The notes beneath the pieces are model-generated. The model worked only from the letters and a program-made list of their open reading frames with translations, ran no database searches and was not told the origin of the DNA. From positions 1,550,001 to 1,614,000 of the forward strand of contig JACCLO010000011.1 of the NCBI GenBank assembly GCA_029448655.1: DNA of 64,000 nt, written 5' to 3'. How positions within the stretch are numbered: position 1 is the stretch's first letter; each line of letters begins with the position of its first letter. A program made the position numbers and the translations under genes. The DNA comes from Wolfiporia cocos. Lineage: Eukaryota > Basidiomycota > Agaricomycetes > Polyporales > Phaeolaceae. Positions 20,801-32,299 of the stretch are shown piece by piece.

Positions 20801-22454
20801 TGTTCTTCGGGCCCGATGGTTCGTACGACTTTGTTGCCATCGTGAAATGACGCTGAATCACATTCCGACAGAGGGCACCGCCGATATGATGGACTGGGCA
20901 GCATGTGAGTTATGTCGCATATACGATATCGATATTTTCTGACTGTCTCCGAAATTCCTAGTGCATGCCCGCAGCAGAGGAGCTGAGACATGGTGGAAGT
21001 CATTCACGACGGGCAAGAGTGCTGAAACACTCGGCGGTATCCCGCATGATGTCTTCGGTATGACCTCGCTGTCCATCCGGCAGTACGTGCTTGGTATCTA
21101 CAAGCAACTCGGCCTCAGAGAGAAGGACATCACCAAGGTGCAAACTGGAGGACCTGGTAGGTTTCTGCTCATAGTCCAAAAGGCCCGGCTCTAACTAGCA
21201 TGTATCCTACGCGCAGATGGTGATCTGGGTTCGAGTGAGTAGTCTGTAAATTCTGCTACTAGAGTGGTTGCTAAAACCCGACCAGACGAAATTCTCCTCA
21301 GCTCTGACAAGACGATCGCTGTGATCGATGGAAGTGGTGTCCTCGCCGATCCTGCTGGGCTTGATCGCAAAGAGCTCGTCCGTCTCGCGAAGAAGCGCGT
21401 GCCGGTTGCTCACTTTGACCGCTCGAAGTTGAGCAAGGACGGATATCTGGTTCTGGTCGAGGAGCATGACGTGAAGCTGCCTTGTAGGTCGATGTCTCCA
21501 TATCGACGCCTCCCCGCTGATATGAGCGTAAAATAGCTGGGGAAGTCGTGGTAGATGGCACCGATTTCAGGAACTCTGCGCACTTGCGCTTCAAAGCTGA
21601 CCTGTTTGTGCCGTGTGGTGGTCGGTGAGTTCGAATGTCAAAGGGGATGATAGGTTGAATTAATTACACACATCACACTAGACCGGAAGCCGTCAACATC
21701 TCCAATGTTGCCGCATTGGTTGATTCTGAGAGCAAGCCGAACTTCAAGTACATCGTCGAGGGTGCGAACCTGTTCCTGACTCAACAAGCTCGTTTCTTCC
21801 TCGAGAAACGTAAGGTGATCCTCTTCAAGGATTCCAGCACGAACAAGGGTGAGCGAAATGAAGATTTAGCTTCCACTGCTGTCTCACAATAATATCGCAG
21901 GTGGCGTGACGAGCTCGTCATTGGAGGTTCTTGCTGGCCTCGCGCTCTCGACACAAGAATACGTCGACCTCATGATTTTCAAGGATGGCAAGCCATCCAC
22001 ATTCTACCAAAACTACGTCCGCGACATCCAAGAAAAGATCAGCGAGAACGCTGCCGCCGAGTTCCAGTGTATCTGGCGTGAGCACTCTCGCGCTCACGGT
22101 TCCAAGCCTCGCACGACCATCTCGGACGAGCTGTCGAGCACCCTCAACAACCTGCAAGCGGAGCTGGAAAGCTCGGATCTCTACGAGGACATTACAATGC
22201 GGAAGAACGTGATCGCTCGCGCTATCCCGAAGACCCTTGTCGAGCAGGTCGGGCTCGAAACGCTTCTTGGGCGGTTGCCAGAGACATACCAGCGCGCGCT
22301 GTTCTCCAGTTGGGTGGCGTCACATTTCGTGAGTGTTCTCCGTTGTGGCGCACTGTACTCGCAGCTAAGCGCGCTCGCTGCACAGATCTACAAATATGGC
22401 GTCAACGGTTCGTCAGTGGACTTCTTCCATTTCGTCCGCGACCTTGCCGTGTAG
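17896..22454 (+). CDS. GDH2: NAD-specific glutamate dehydrogenase, large type
   Basis: Catalyses L-glutamate + NAD+ to 2-oxoglutarate + NH3, the catabolic direction used when glutamate is a nitrogen or carbon source. It belongs to the large (about 115-kDa subunit) fungal class, not the small NADP type. N-terminal part: FIPRELVAGEVTWFYTYLGIDD and YKMGGTSKFFSALSNLYHF. Catalytic part: FRDVARGGIRIV and EGGAKGTI (substrate site), then GGPDGDLGSNEIL, LRFKADLFVPCGGRPEAVN (nucleotide-binding side) and YIVEGANLFLTQQAR. C-terminal helical tail ends FFHFVRDLAV before TAG at 22452-22454. About fifteen introns, mostly 50-70 nt; the first (18112-18486) is 375 nt. An 18-nt exon at 21217-21234 carries Asp-Gly-Asp-Leu-Gly-Ser. 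ATG 17896 sits in a good CCATGG context. Apparently intact. Confidence 0.9.
21217..21234 (+). other. 18-nt micro-exon of glutamate dehydrogenase
   Basis: The segment between acceptor ...CTACGCGCAG and donor GTGAGTAGTC is 18 nt and joins GGP to NEIL, giving GGPDGDLGSNEIL, part of the dehydrogenase nucleotide-binding region. Confidence 0.75.
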
Positions 22455-22759
22455 ACCAGTGGACGAGCATTTGTTTGTCTACTATCATGGGCTCATCTTC
22501 ACGGATTTTTATTCAACGCTTGTCATGACCTTAACACTAATTCGCATTACATGACGTAGAGCCGCAGAATAATCGAGCAACGATGTACTCTGAACCTCAG
22601 CTTGTGCGCTTCGCCGCAGGTCGTCGGCCATAGATCACGCCCATCAACTTCGCTGCTGGAATACGAAACATCCGATTACACTTGCTCTACGAGCAGCTAG
22701 ACAGCCGCCTACCCCCTTACTAGACAGAACCTTCCCGTTAGATTCGGCTACTATCCTCC
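22455..22759. other. Convergent 3' intergenic region
   Basis: About 300 bp between two converging stop codons. Nothing beyond presumed 3' UTRs was seen. Confidence 0.5.
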
Positions 22760-24109
22760 TTAGTCGAGCTGAGCAAGGCTGTCCTTGAGGTATTCCTCGA
22801 AAAGTGCCTTGTAGTCTCGGTGCCACCTGCTGAGCGCCGGGCGACCCTCGGCAACGTCGCCCGCAGCCCACATAATGCGCAACTGGTCGACCTCGCGGCG
22901 GGTTTCGCCGTCGGGACACAGAATGTAGAACTTGCCCTGACGGACTTGGTCCAACTACGGAATGGCACGTCAACCGAATGAACATCAGGCCGGCGGAGAT
23001 GTCCATACCGCGTAGAGAACGGTCTCTTGGGGCGTCCAAGCACCAGCAGGCTTCTCCTTGCCGCTCTTTGCACCTGTCATACCTGTCCAGACCCATCCGG
23101 GGCTGTCAGGCTGCGGTATTAGCGTTATTCCCTCAAAGATGCGGAAGGCCTACATCAGCAGATGAGCAGTCAGGTTAGCCTGAGGCACGTTGCGCAGCTC
23201 GTGCGAGAGCCCTTCTGTGAGCGATTTGACGGCGGCTTTGGAAGCGTTGTAGGCCGCGTTGCCGCTAAGGGACGAATGAGTGGATGAACGGTCGGCCCTG
23301 CTTAGCGGAAGCGACGTACGGAGGGTTGGTGATACCCTGCTTGGACCCCGTGTTTATGATAACGGCTGGGTTCTCCTGGTGCAGCATCGAAGGCACGAAC
23401 GTTTGCTGCACGTTTACGACGCTAGAGAGTCGCTTCCGATCAGGATCTACGCACGCGCATGCGGCAGACGCGTACCCAAAGACGTTCACGTCGAAGATCT
23501 TGTGCCAGGCATCGAGGCTATCCCAGGATGTTCCGAGAAGGCCGATGCCAGCATTGTTCATGAGCACGCCGACCTGGACAGACGAGCACGCGGCATCGTG
23601 GGGATGGTTAGAAGCGGGATCGCACACAGCGCCGGAGCGGATGGAGCAGTGTCCGCTGGCAGATCGTCAAGGCGCAGCCGCACTAGCTCACCTCGCCCCA
23701 CGCCTCGTACACGGTGTCGCGCAGGCGGACGACGTCGTCGAGCTTGCTGACGTCGGTCGGCACGACGAGCACGTTCGCGTCGCCGACGATCTGCGCGACC
23801 TCGGCGCCCGCCGCGCGCAGGTCCTCCTCGTTCGCGTCCGCGAGCGCGATCTTGAGCCCGATCCTGCGCGCCGGGGTAGCGTCGTCAGCACGCCCTGCGG
23901 ACGGCGGTGCGGATGACTCACTTTGCGAGCTCGATCGCGGCCGCGCGCCCGATTCCGCTGCCCGCACCGGTGATGACCGCGACGCGCCCTTCGTGAATGA
24001 CGGGATGGACGTCCATGTTGGAGGGAGACATCGGTCCTTCGAAGGTAGAAAAAGAGACAGTCCGGAGAGGAGAGGGGCGACGACTGTTTCCGTTGACGCT
24101 GAGACTCAT
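22760..24109 (-). CDS. Short-chain dehydrogenase/reductase (SDR)
   Basis: NAD(P)-dependent oxidoreductase of the classical SDR fold; substrate unknown. From ATG 24109 the protein has a leader of about 40 residues rich in Ser/Pro, then VAVITGAGSGIGRAAAIELAK (TGxxxGIG cofactor motif), ADANEEDLRAAGAEV, VGVLMNNAGIG (NNAG), a catalytic Ser in VIINTGSKQG, YNASKAAVKSLTEGLSHEL (catalytic Tyr-x3-Lys), and a C-terminal exon ending WHRDYKALFEEYLKDSLAQLD with stop at 22760. About 300 aa over six or seven exons, all key residues present. The tail RDYKALFEEYL resembles SDRs near cinnamyl/reductase-like fungal families, but that is only an impression. Confidence 0.85.
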
Positions 24110-25821
24110 AGTGTTAAATGCGGGCTCTCGGTGGGTGAGTAATGCACTGATCTCGGGGAGAGTGTGGGGGTTTCTGCGACGTTCCGTGTTTATATGGTTT
24201 TGACGAACGCGGTATGGTGTGACGTTGAGGGCATTTGCGCATGACTCCCGAACAAGGTGGGATCCCACAACGTGTCTTCTCCACGCATCGTCTTACGGGT
24301 TCTGTCATCTCGCGCTCGCGTCTGCGACTGCTGTCGAGCTCTGAGAGCAGCGTTGCACAAGAGTCTGTGATTCAAATTGTTTCGTCTGCAGCGAAAAGAG
24401 GCGATCGCTGCTGTTGCTGTTTATGGCTGACAACCACTGTGGCGCGCGGCAGTGCTGCACGAAGCACCTGCAGCTGACTGTTCGAATTCGCCATCGCCAT
24501 GTGCCTCTGTGTCCTCAGGCCACGCCGGTATCAGGGTGTAGTCAGCCAGGGGCGCGCGCGATGTCCTCGGTCCTGTCGGACGAGGATTTCGACAAAAGAT
24601 AAATCCTGAAAAGGCAGGGTGAGTGGCAAAATACTCGCATGAACGCCCATGCTACTTGCAGTCAGGACATGAAAGATGGAAGCCACGGTGCTGAGCGATA
24701 CAGACGGGGGACACGACGCAAGGCGGAAATGGACGCAAGCCGCGTTGCGGAAAAGGAGAGCGGCAGCTGACGAGGATGTGTGAGGATGAGAACGAGTAGA
24801 AGAGACGACCAGTAATCGCGAGACGTTGCGATACTGAGCCGGGTCGACTCTCCCGCTATCCAAGACACAATTCGGCGTGCGCGCGGTCTGGTTTTCATGC
24901 GATACTGAGATCAGCCACGAAGTATGGGGTGCATTTAAATTCACGGGAAGGCGCCCGCTCGTGCGGCTACGCGCTCGTAAACGCACAGCGAGGTACGTAC
25001 AATGCTAACATCTGCCCGTACCGCCCCGATTATCAGCCCCCCGCACCCGCCATTTCCGCCTGGGCGCGCTATTGGCTCCGATCGATGCGCGACTCCGATC
25101 GCACCATCGCGCGCCGGGCGCGTCGACTTCCAACAGCATGAAGATCATGATCTGACGGCGCAGAGAGAATCGTGATAGCTGTTCTCATCCGCCTTACTTG
25201 CTCGTTTTTTGCGCGCATACAGTGGCAACGGGACGTAATATCGTGTGTCTGAACCAAAGTTGGATCGGAGTCAGTTCTATACAGTCTCTGAGCGATCGTA
25301 ACATTTCAAAAGAGAAGATGTTCTGGCTGACTTCTTACCAGCTGAATTCTCTCCTCTACTTAGAGCACTGGTGTAAACAAGAAACTGCATATCAGGACTT
25401 ACTTGCATGAGAGGGCAGATAGTATTGCATATAATGTGTTTGGGAATGGGTGACACATGTCACATAACCGTTCGCTTTAGAAAGACTCAAACTGTGCTTG
25501 CCCAGTCTGTGGCACTGCAGTAAGCAGCCGAATACGGATTGTCCACGAGTTGTTCGAGAACGAGCAATTCGTTGCTATATGAGATGGCACACGAATCAGC
25601 GAGACGACCAAGCTGTTCAAAAACTGGTATCACGGACGCTTCCCGACGCGACGCGGCGCGTCAGTGGCTGAAGTTGTTGTGGCATCCCGACCGACTGTCT
25701 TCTGGCGCGCCGTGATCCGGCACAGCAGCACGTGCTACGGGTGCCACTCTGCGGCCGCCTGGTCACCTTGTGTACCGCTCCAACAGCGCTGACCTACCTC
25801 CTACACACCCACGCCTTCGCC
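24110..25821. other. Divergent intergenic region (1.7 kb), no gene recognised
   Basis: Lies between the starts of the SDR and the syntaxin genes. Short ORFs on both strands show no family resemblance and no splice support. Just upstream of the syntaxin start the DNA is GC-rich. Confidence 0.5.
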
Positions 25822-26912
25822 ATGAGCTTTCAGGATATCGAGACTGGGCTGGCCCAGCGGCCATACTCGCCGAATACTGGCGCGCCCCAGTCGCAGGAGG
25901 AGGCGGCGTTCCTGGGCCTCCAATCGTCGCTCTCGCTGCAAGTGTTCAAGATCAACTCCAACGTCCAGGGAGTCTTGAAGCTGGTAGACCAACTGGGCAC
26001 GCCTCGAGACTCTGCGACGCTCCGCAAGTCTCTGTACGCACAACATTGTATCTGCTGGAAGCGACCGGCTGATGACTACGCAGCCACGATCTGACGGAGG
26101 CAACTCGCGCCATGGCGAAGCGTGGGTCTGACGACCTGAAGAAGCTCGCTGCGCTTCAGGCGCCGCTAGTATGTACTACCTTGCTAGGGGCTTATGTGTT
26201 GCAAACTGACCCAGTCCCACTAGCCTCGGCACAAGACGTCGTTGCAGAAGACGTCGCATGACTTCCAGCTCTCGCTCGTCGCATTCCAGCGCGCGCAGCA
26301 GGTCAGCGCGGAGCGACAGCGCACCGTGGTGCAGGGCGTGAAGCTCGCCGTCGAGGAGGAAGCCGCCGCATCGTGAGCGCAGTCGAGTCGTCGCTCGTCA
26401 CGCAGCAGCTGATTGCCATAAAGGGAGGATCGCCCAACAAGCCCGACGCCATCGCAACGGCAGGCCCAGATTCTGCAGAACCAGCTCTCGCCGCAGGAGC
26501 TTGCGTTCCAGGAGTCCGTCATTCACGAACGCGAGGCGGAGATCCGGGAGATCGAGACGGGCATTCATGAGCTCTCGGAGATCTTCCGTGATTTGGGCAC
26601 GCTTGTGCAGGAGCAGGGCGGCATGCTCGGTTTGTGTTGCGTCCAATGTCCATGCACGTTGTCTAATGCTTGTGTTAGATAATATCGAGTCTAACATCTC
26701 GTCTATTGCTGTGGATACCGCTGGAGCCGCGGAAGAACTTACCACGGCACACGAGTATCAACGCAAAGCCGGCCGCCGCGCTCTCTGCCTCATGATGGTT
26801 CTCGTCGTCGTCATTGCAGTAGTCCTTCTGGCAGTGCGTATCCTCCTCATCTTTGCCCGCTGTTCGACCGGGACACCGATACTTTGTTGATTTTGCACAG
26901 ATTCTGTCATGA
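25822..26912 (+). CDS. Endosomal/vacuolar syntaxin (Pep12/syntaxin-7-like Qa-SNARE)
   Basis: Tail-anchored t-SNARE for fusion at endosome or vacuole. From ATG 25822 the protein starts MSFQDIETG and has an Habc three-helix region (SLSLQVFKINSNVQGVLKLV and SHDFQLSLVAFQRAQQ). A short linker and the SNARE helix follow (REAEIREIETGIHELSEIF...LVQEQGG, zero-layer Gln in VQEQ, ...IESNISS). After YQRKAGRR comes one membrane span, LCLMMVLVVVIAVVLLAIL, ending LLAILS with TGA at 26910-26912. Apparent stops near 26374 fall in a 51-nt intron (26373-26423). The last intron (after LLA) also hides a misleading longer ORF. About 270 aa, intact. Confidence 0.88.
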
Positions 26913-27386
26913 CGCGCTGTATGCTAGCGTATTTTTGAATTATTCCTATACCATGCCGTGCGACGCTCTCCGGAGGGTATTTTTTTTCTATATGACCCAT
27001 AGACGAGTGTGTATGTATTTTGCGGCCGCGAGAAGTTTGCCATGGACGATATATGCTATGGGGTTGTGTTATGCCCAGCTTTGGGGGATCTGTAGCGCCA
27101 CCTCCAATGTCGATGATAAAGCTTTGCAAGTAATATTTGCCACCACTATCAGCGAGCAGTCGAACATTGTGCAACGACGGATCAAGCAGTGTCCTACCCA
27201 CGTTCTATATGGCCGCACTATAAGAGTGGAACATTGTGGCGCGCCGCCTCGCCTCGCGCCGCTCGTTTCGGTTCGAATACGCACGTGACCGACGCGTCAA
27301 TGGTTCGAACTGCCGGTTTGACGGTGAACGCGTTGTATTGACCTCCACCTTCATTTGTCTCGCGACAACATCCCTCACTCTCGGTC
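26913..27386. other. Intergenic region before Aurora kinase
   Basis: Presumed 3' UTR of the syntaxin and promoter of the kinase. A CTATAAGAG TATA-like element is present at 27218-27226; nothing else was recognised. Confidence 0.5.
27219..27224 (+). promoter_or_regulatory. TATA-like element upstream of Aurora kinase
   Basis: TATAAG about 163 bp before the ATG at 27387, a spacing similar to other genes in the window. Confidence 0.45.
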
Positions 27387-28792
27387 ATGACGTCCGTTGG
27401 GTCAGTTACGCGGCAGATTGCTGCGCTGGAGATCTCCTCAAAGCCAAACACGACGCGTCCAGCAACACACCAGAAGAAACCCAGCCAAGGCAGTAATGTG
27501 TCGAAGCTGTTGACCAAGTTCGCGGCCCCAAACGCCTTTCCTTCATCCAACTCGACGTCGTCTACTCACACAATAGCAAAGAGCACGTCGGCGAGCTCCC
27601 TAACAAGCAAGCAAACGCGCCCGGCGTCGCCTGTGAAGGCCCCAGCGAAAACACCCAAACTGCCCGCATTCGACATCGGCCGCTATGACGGCGGGTTCGA
27701 GCTGGACAACGAGACTAGAGGAGAGAGGGTATACGGTCAGGCCGCTGAGGACCTGGCGTTGGACTCTAGCGTTTGCCGGTGAGCACAGACATTCTTGGGT
27801 CGCGTGGACACGAGCAAAACCCCATGTCCGCTTGTCCTCCTCAGAGTTCGTCCAACACGCGAATGGCGCCTCACCGACTTCGATATCGGACGGCCGCTTG
27901 GGAAGGGCAAGTTCGGACGCGTGTACATGGTCCGCACCAAGTGCGAGCCGCACTACATCCTCGCGCTCAAGTGCCAGTACAAGTCCGAGATCGTGCAGTC
28001 GCGCGTCGAGAAGCAGATCCGGCGCGAGATTGAGATCCAGCAGAACCTGCGCCACCCGAACGTCCTGCGCCTGTACGGCTACTTCCACGACGAGAAGCGC
28101 ATCTTCCTCATGCTCGAGTTCGCGGGCAAGGGCGAGCTGTACAAGCAGCTCGTCAGGCACGGGTCCTTCTCCGAGAAGCGCAGCGCGCGCTACATCGACC
28201 AGATGGCGGACGCGCTAGGGTACCTGCACTCGAAGCACGTCATCCACCGCGACATCAAGCCCGAGAACCTGCTGCTCGGCATCAACGGCGAGCTGAAGAT
28301 CGGCGACTTTGGCTGGAGCGTGCACGCGCCGGGGAACCGGAGGACGACGCTGTGCGGCACGCTCGACTACCTCCCGCCCGAGATGGTCGAAGGGCGCGAG
28401 CACAACGAAAAGGTGGACTACTGGGCGCTGGGCGTGCTCACGTACGAGTTCATCTGTGGCGCGCCTCCGTTCGAGGACCTGTCCGGTCAAAGCGGTGCGC
28501 TTACATCATGGCGTGGTGCATTGATGACTGACAACGTGACGCCGCCGTAGCGACATACAAACGCATCGCGCGCGTGGACTTGAAAATCCCGAACAAGGTC
28601 ACTCCGGAAGCTCGGGATCTGATTTCCAAGGTATGCCCCAAGCGCCAGACGTTCCTGTCAGCGGGCTTACAATCAGCACAGCTTCTGCAGTACGATCCGG
28701 AGCAGCGGCTGCCGCTTTCTGAAGTGCGGCGGCACCCATGGATCGTCAAGTACAGATCGAAGGGGGCTTCCACCGCTGGGCCTAGTGCATAG
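27387..28792 (+). CDS. Aurora family Ser/Thr kinase
   Basis: Mitotic kinase of the chromosomal passenger complex (Ipl1/Ark1 type), which corrects kinetochore attachment and acts in cytokinesis. A basic Ser/Thr-rich N-terminus of about 130 residues precedes the kinase domain: [21 protein letters not shown] (Gly loop), ALKCQYKSE (Lys), HRDIKPEN (catalytic loop), DFGWSVHAP (Aurora-specific DFGWSVH), [16 protein letters not shown] (activation Thr) and [13 protein letters not shown]. The C-lobe ends [21 protein letters not shown]. Introns are at about 27780-27843, 28491-28550 and 28631-28681. Stop is TAG at 28790-28792. About 400 aa, intact. It is the only Aurora gene in the window, as is usual for fungi with one. 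Confidence 0.92.
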
Positions 28793-30122
28793 CGAGATCA
28801 TGGACCCTGCTGTATGTTTATTGTCTTGTGAAGTTCAGCTTGTTGCAGCGCTCGGCTGTCTCGGATTCTCACCATCATCTTTCTTCATACGTGTACATGC
28901 TTTGTTTTATATTTTGCTTTGATGCAGCGCGCGCTGTGTACGAATAGGAAGAGCTTACAGCATACGTCTGCGCGACGACGTTATCGGGCGATGTGAGGGA
29001 ATCCTGGTAAGACTTCTAGTCCGTTCGACCAGCGGAACTGCTCTCGGGAAGACTTCTCGGGGCTCGAGGGACTTATGGAGTACTTCGCCGTTGGTCAGAA
29101 GCTAGCTAAGGTAATGTCGTCTGAGTAACATATTTTTAGCCATTATATCGACTGATCATGCTACCCTTTCCCAGTGCTGAGAATGTATCCAGTCAGCGGA
29201 TGCTGTTGGGCCGCCGTGACCTTGGTTTATGGATTCGCAATGGGTCAATGTTGTCTGGCTTTACAACTTGAGGACCGCAATCCTGTTGGCAGTTCTGCAA
29301 GTGCTCCCTTTATGTCCTCGCTAGGCCTCGGAAGGGCCAGGTCTCTCATAATTCCGGAGAACTCGCCTACAATCAGGCGCCATCAGATAATCCACTGCCA
29401 GTGCTCGACTTCATTTACAGGTTCGAGAAATAATTTCTCCATCAATAGCGGAGAATGTCTCGATGTTACCACCCATTCCATGGTCCTCCGTGAATATTTC
29501 GGGCTCTACGGGATGTCGGCATCACACAATAGGGCGTGATTAACTCAATCCTACGTGAGCTTGTTGTATACACTCACAGTTCCGGTTTCGCCCTGACCAG
29601 TATCTGTAGCGGCAAGCGTTGCTGAATATCACATCCCGAGTACACAGTACGTGTCACGCGCTCCTACAGGCACTGTGCGCGCTCTCCGGGCTGCTATGAA
29701 TAGTCTAAATCACCGCCGGCACTTGTGGACGGTCTAATGCGGATCGGGCAGCACCGGACGGCCTCCATGGGCTCGCTGTGAGCGTCAGGGGCCGCGCTTT
29801 CGCAGCCTCGTCGCCGTCGCCGGGCCTCGTCAGACTGTCAAGATCCGCGGTCCGGGACACGCGACGGAACAGAGTCCTTAGGAGGATGCGCCCGACTTTA
29901 CGCGGTTGTAGTCGTGGGAAGACGGAGCGATCAAGATCGTGAAGTCCCGGATTCGCTACCGCGGCGGGCGCTTCGTGGCCGGATGTCGAGTTCGTGAAGT
30001 CCCTCGATTCTTGTGCAGGGTCTGGCGTATATAACGGAGGGTATGAAGGCGGTACAGCAGCACACAACCCCTCATCGATTTGTCGCATACGCCTTCCGCC
30101 ACCGCCTTCCTAGACTCCTAAC
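28793..30122. other. Intergenic region (1.3 kb), no gene recognised
   Basis: A 121-codon ORF at 29174-29539 and a 127-codon minus ORF at 29705-30088 show no recognised family. The right end holds the formate dehydrogenase promoter. Confidence 0.45.
30028..30034 (+). promoter_or_regulatory. TATA box of formate dehydrogenase
   Basis: TATATAA about 90 bp upstream of the ATG at 30123, inside an otherwise GC-rich promoter. Confidence 0.6.
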
Positions 30123-31544
30123 ATGTTCAGCAGACTCGCCGCTACTTCCCGCCCTCTCGCCCGTGGCCTCTCGACCCCGACGCCCTCGTCGGCTCGTGGT
30201 ATGAAGGTCTTGGCCATCCTCTACCGTGGCGGTGATGCGGCCAAGCAGGAGTCACGTCTTCTCGGTACAGTCGAGAACGAGGTAGGCATAAAGCCACAAA
30301 TGATATATGGATAGGGTGCTGAATTGTGTCTAGCTCGGACTGCGCTCCTGGCTCGAGTCCCAGGGACACGAGCTCATCGTCTCCGACAGCAAGGAAGGCC
30401 CTAACAGCGACCTCCAGAAGCACATCACCGATGTAAGCATCCGCTCTCATGATAATTTCGAGAATCCGCTGAGATGTTCCTATAGGCGGAAGTTGTGATC
30501 ACCACACCGTTCCACCCTGGTTACATTACCCGTGATCTCATCAACAAGGTTTGGCTCGCGCGCTGTTAATGTGGAGCTTTTGGTTTACCCGAGTACTCGT
30601 TCTAGGCCAAGAACCTCAAAGTTTGTGTCACCGCCGGTGTCGGCTCTGACCACGTCGACCTCAATGCCGCCGTCGAGCGCAAGATCCAGGTGCTCGAGGT
30701 CACCGGTTCAAACGTCACCTCCGTCGCTGAGCACGTCGTCATGAGCATCCTGCTCCTCGTCCGCAACTTCGTCCCCGCGCACGAGATGATCGAGCGTGGC
30801 GACTGGCAAGTCTCAGAGGTTGCGCGAAACGCGTTCGACCTAGAGGGCAAAGTCGTCGGCACCATTGGTGCGGGCCGTATCGGCTACCGTGTCCTCGAGC
30901 GTCTCGTACCCTTCGGCACCAAGGAGCACCTCTACTACGACTACAACCCTCTGCCTGCTGGTACGAATGTTCGCCTTGCATTCACGCGAATTGATCTGAT
31001 CATGTGTTCGCAGATGCCGAGAAGGCCGTCAAGGCTCGCCGTGTTCAGGACCTCAAGGAGTTCGTCTCCCAGTGCGACGTTGTCACCGTCAACTGCCCGC
31101 TCCACGAGGGCACGCAGAATCTGATCAACGCTGACCTGCTCAAGCACTTCAAGAAGGTACGTTTTACAGCATGTCATTGCATATCTTTTTCTGACCCGGT
31201 GCCTCCAGGGTGCTTGGCTCGTGAACACCGCCCGTGGTGCGATCTGTGATAAGGATGCAGTTGCCGCAGCAGTCAAGAGCGGCCAGCTCCGCGGCTACGC
31301 CGGAGACGTCTGGAACGTGCAGCCCGCGCCCAAGGACCACGTCTGGCGCACGATGAAGAACCCGCTCGGTGGCGGTAACGGCATGGTCCCGCACTACTCG
31401 GGCACGACGCTCGATGCGCAGGCGCGCTACGCTAAGGGCACCCGCGAGATCCTCGAGAACTACCTCGCTGGCAAGCCGCAGAAGCCCGCCGACATCATTG
31501 TTGGTGTCGGCAAGTACGAGACCAAGGCGTACGGCCAGCGGTAA
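30123..31544 (+). CDS. FDH1: NAD+-dependent formate dehydrogenase
   Basis: Oxidises formate to CO2 with NAD+. In wood-decay and litter fungi it removes formate made by oxalate decarboxylation and supplies NADH. The N-terminus [19 protein letters not shown] is rich in Arg/Ser/Ala with no acid, so a mitochondrial targeting peptide is likely. Then [40 protein letters not shown], the Rossmann motif [38 protein letters not shown] (catalytic Arg), [10 protein letters not shown] and [13 protein letters not shown] (catalytic His). Six introns of about 50-60 nt. Stop is TAA at 31542-31544. About 390 aa, all catalytic residues present. Confidence 0.93.
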
Positions 31545-32299
31545 ATCTCCCGAGGGTTGGGACGCGATTGTCACTCGAGACTAAATGTAACATACGAACA
31601 GCTGTAATATAGCCTCATCTAATCGCATTGTAATGGGAGCAGACAAGGCTCTTCGTCCTCTCAGAATAATCGGCTCTGATAGATGCTGCTCTCCGTTCTA
31701 GACTTAGCTGAAGACTTCGGCCCGGCCCGGAAGTACAGACGCGTGACGTCACGCGTCATTGTTTCGATGCATGCGCCCGAATAATCGTTTAAAGCTTGAA
31801 TCTCAGCTCCGTTTTGCTATTGCTCCATTATCGCATTCTACATATATATGCTTTTCGTGACTCAGTTCTCTCCTCCACAAGAAATTCGAGTAGAGCGGAA
31901 GTAAAGCGGAAGCAAAACAAGTACTGATCGTGGGAACGCTGATTTACAAATTGGGAACCTGAACATACGCGCCCATTTGCAAGCTGTGTGTTGCCTCGCG
32001 AACGGTACGCATTCCAGACAACCGCCAGCATTGAAGCCGCCAACTCTCAAGGAACTCGCCCGCTTCACTGACATCTGAGTCTTTTACCGACATCACTTAG
32101 CTCCCAGAAACGTTTCCCGAGTAGCGGAGCTCTGTATGTACACTGTACGCGGCGGCGCGGCTGAGCTATCCATTTCGCGTTCATCGCTACTTTCCACCGT
32201 CGGGGACTGAGAAACTGACTCATTGCACCTCGGGTACTGTCTTCGCTACTCTGATTCTGCCAGTGATCTGCTTCCTGTGCTTGCTTGACACCGAACATC
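31545..32299. other. Intergenic region, promoter of the SIN kinase
   Basis: About 750 bp. A CTACATATATATGC tract lies at about 31838-31852. No coding frame or repeat was recognised. Confidence 0.5.

Noticed and set aside
26371..26423. In-frame stops in the syntaxin gene suggesting a pseudogene
   Set aside because: A 51-nt intron (26373-26423) with GTGAGC donor, CTGAT branch site and AAAG acceptor removes all the stops and restores the SNARE frame.
29174..29539. 121-codon ORF between Aurora kinase and formate dehydrogenase
   Set aside because: No domain, no splice support and no recognised homologue; it might still be real but cannot be supported.
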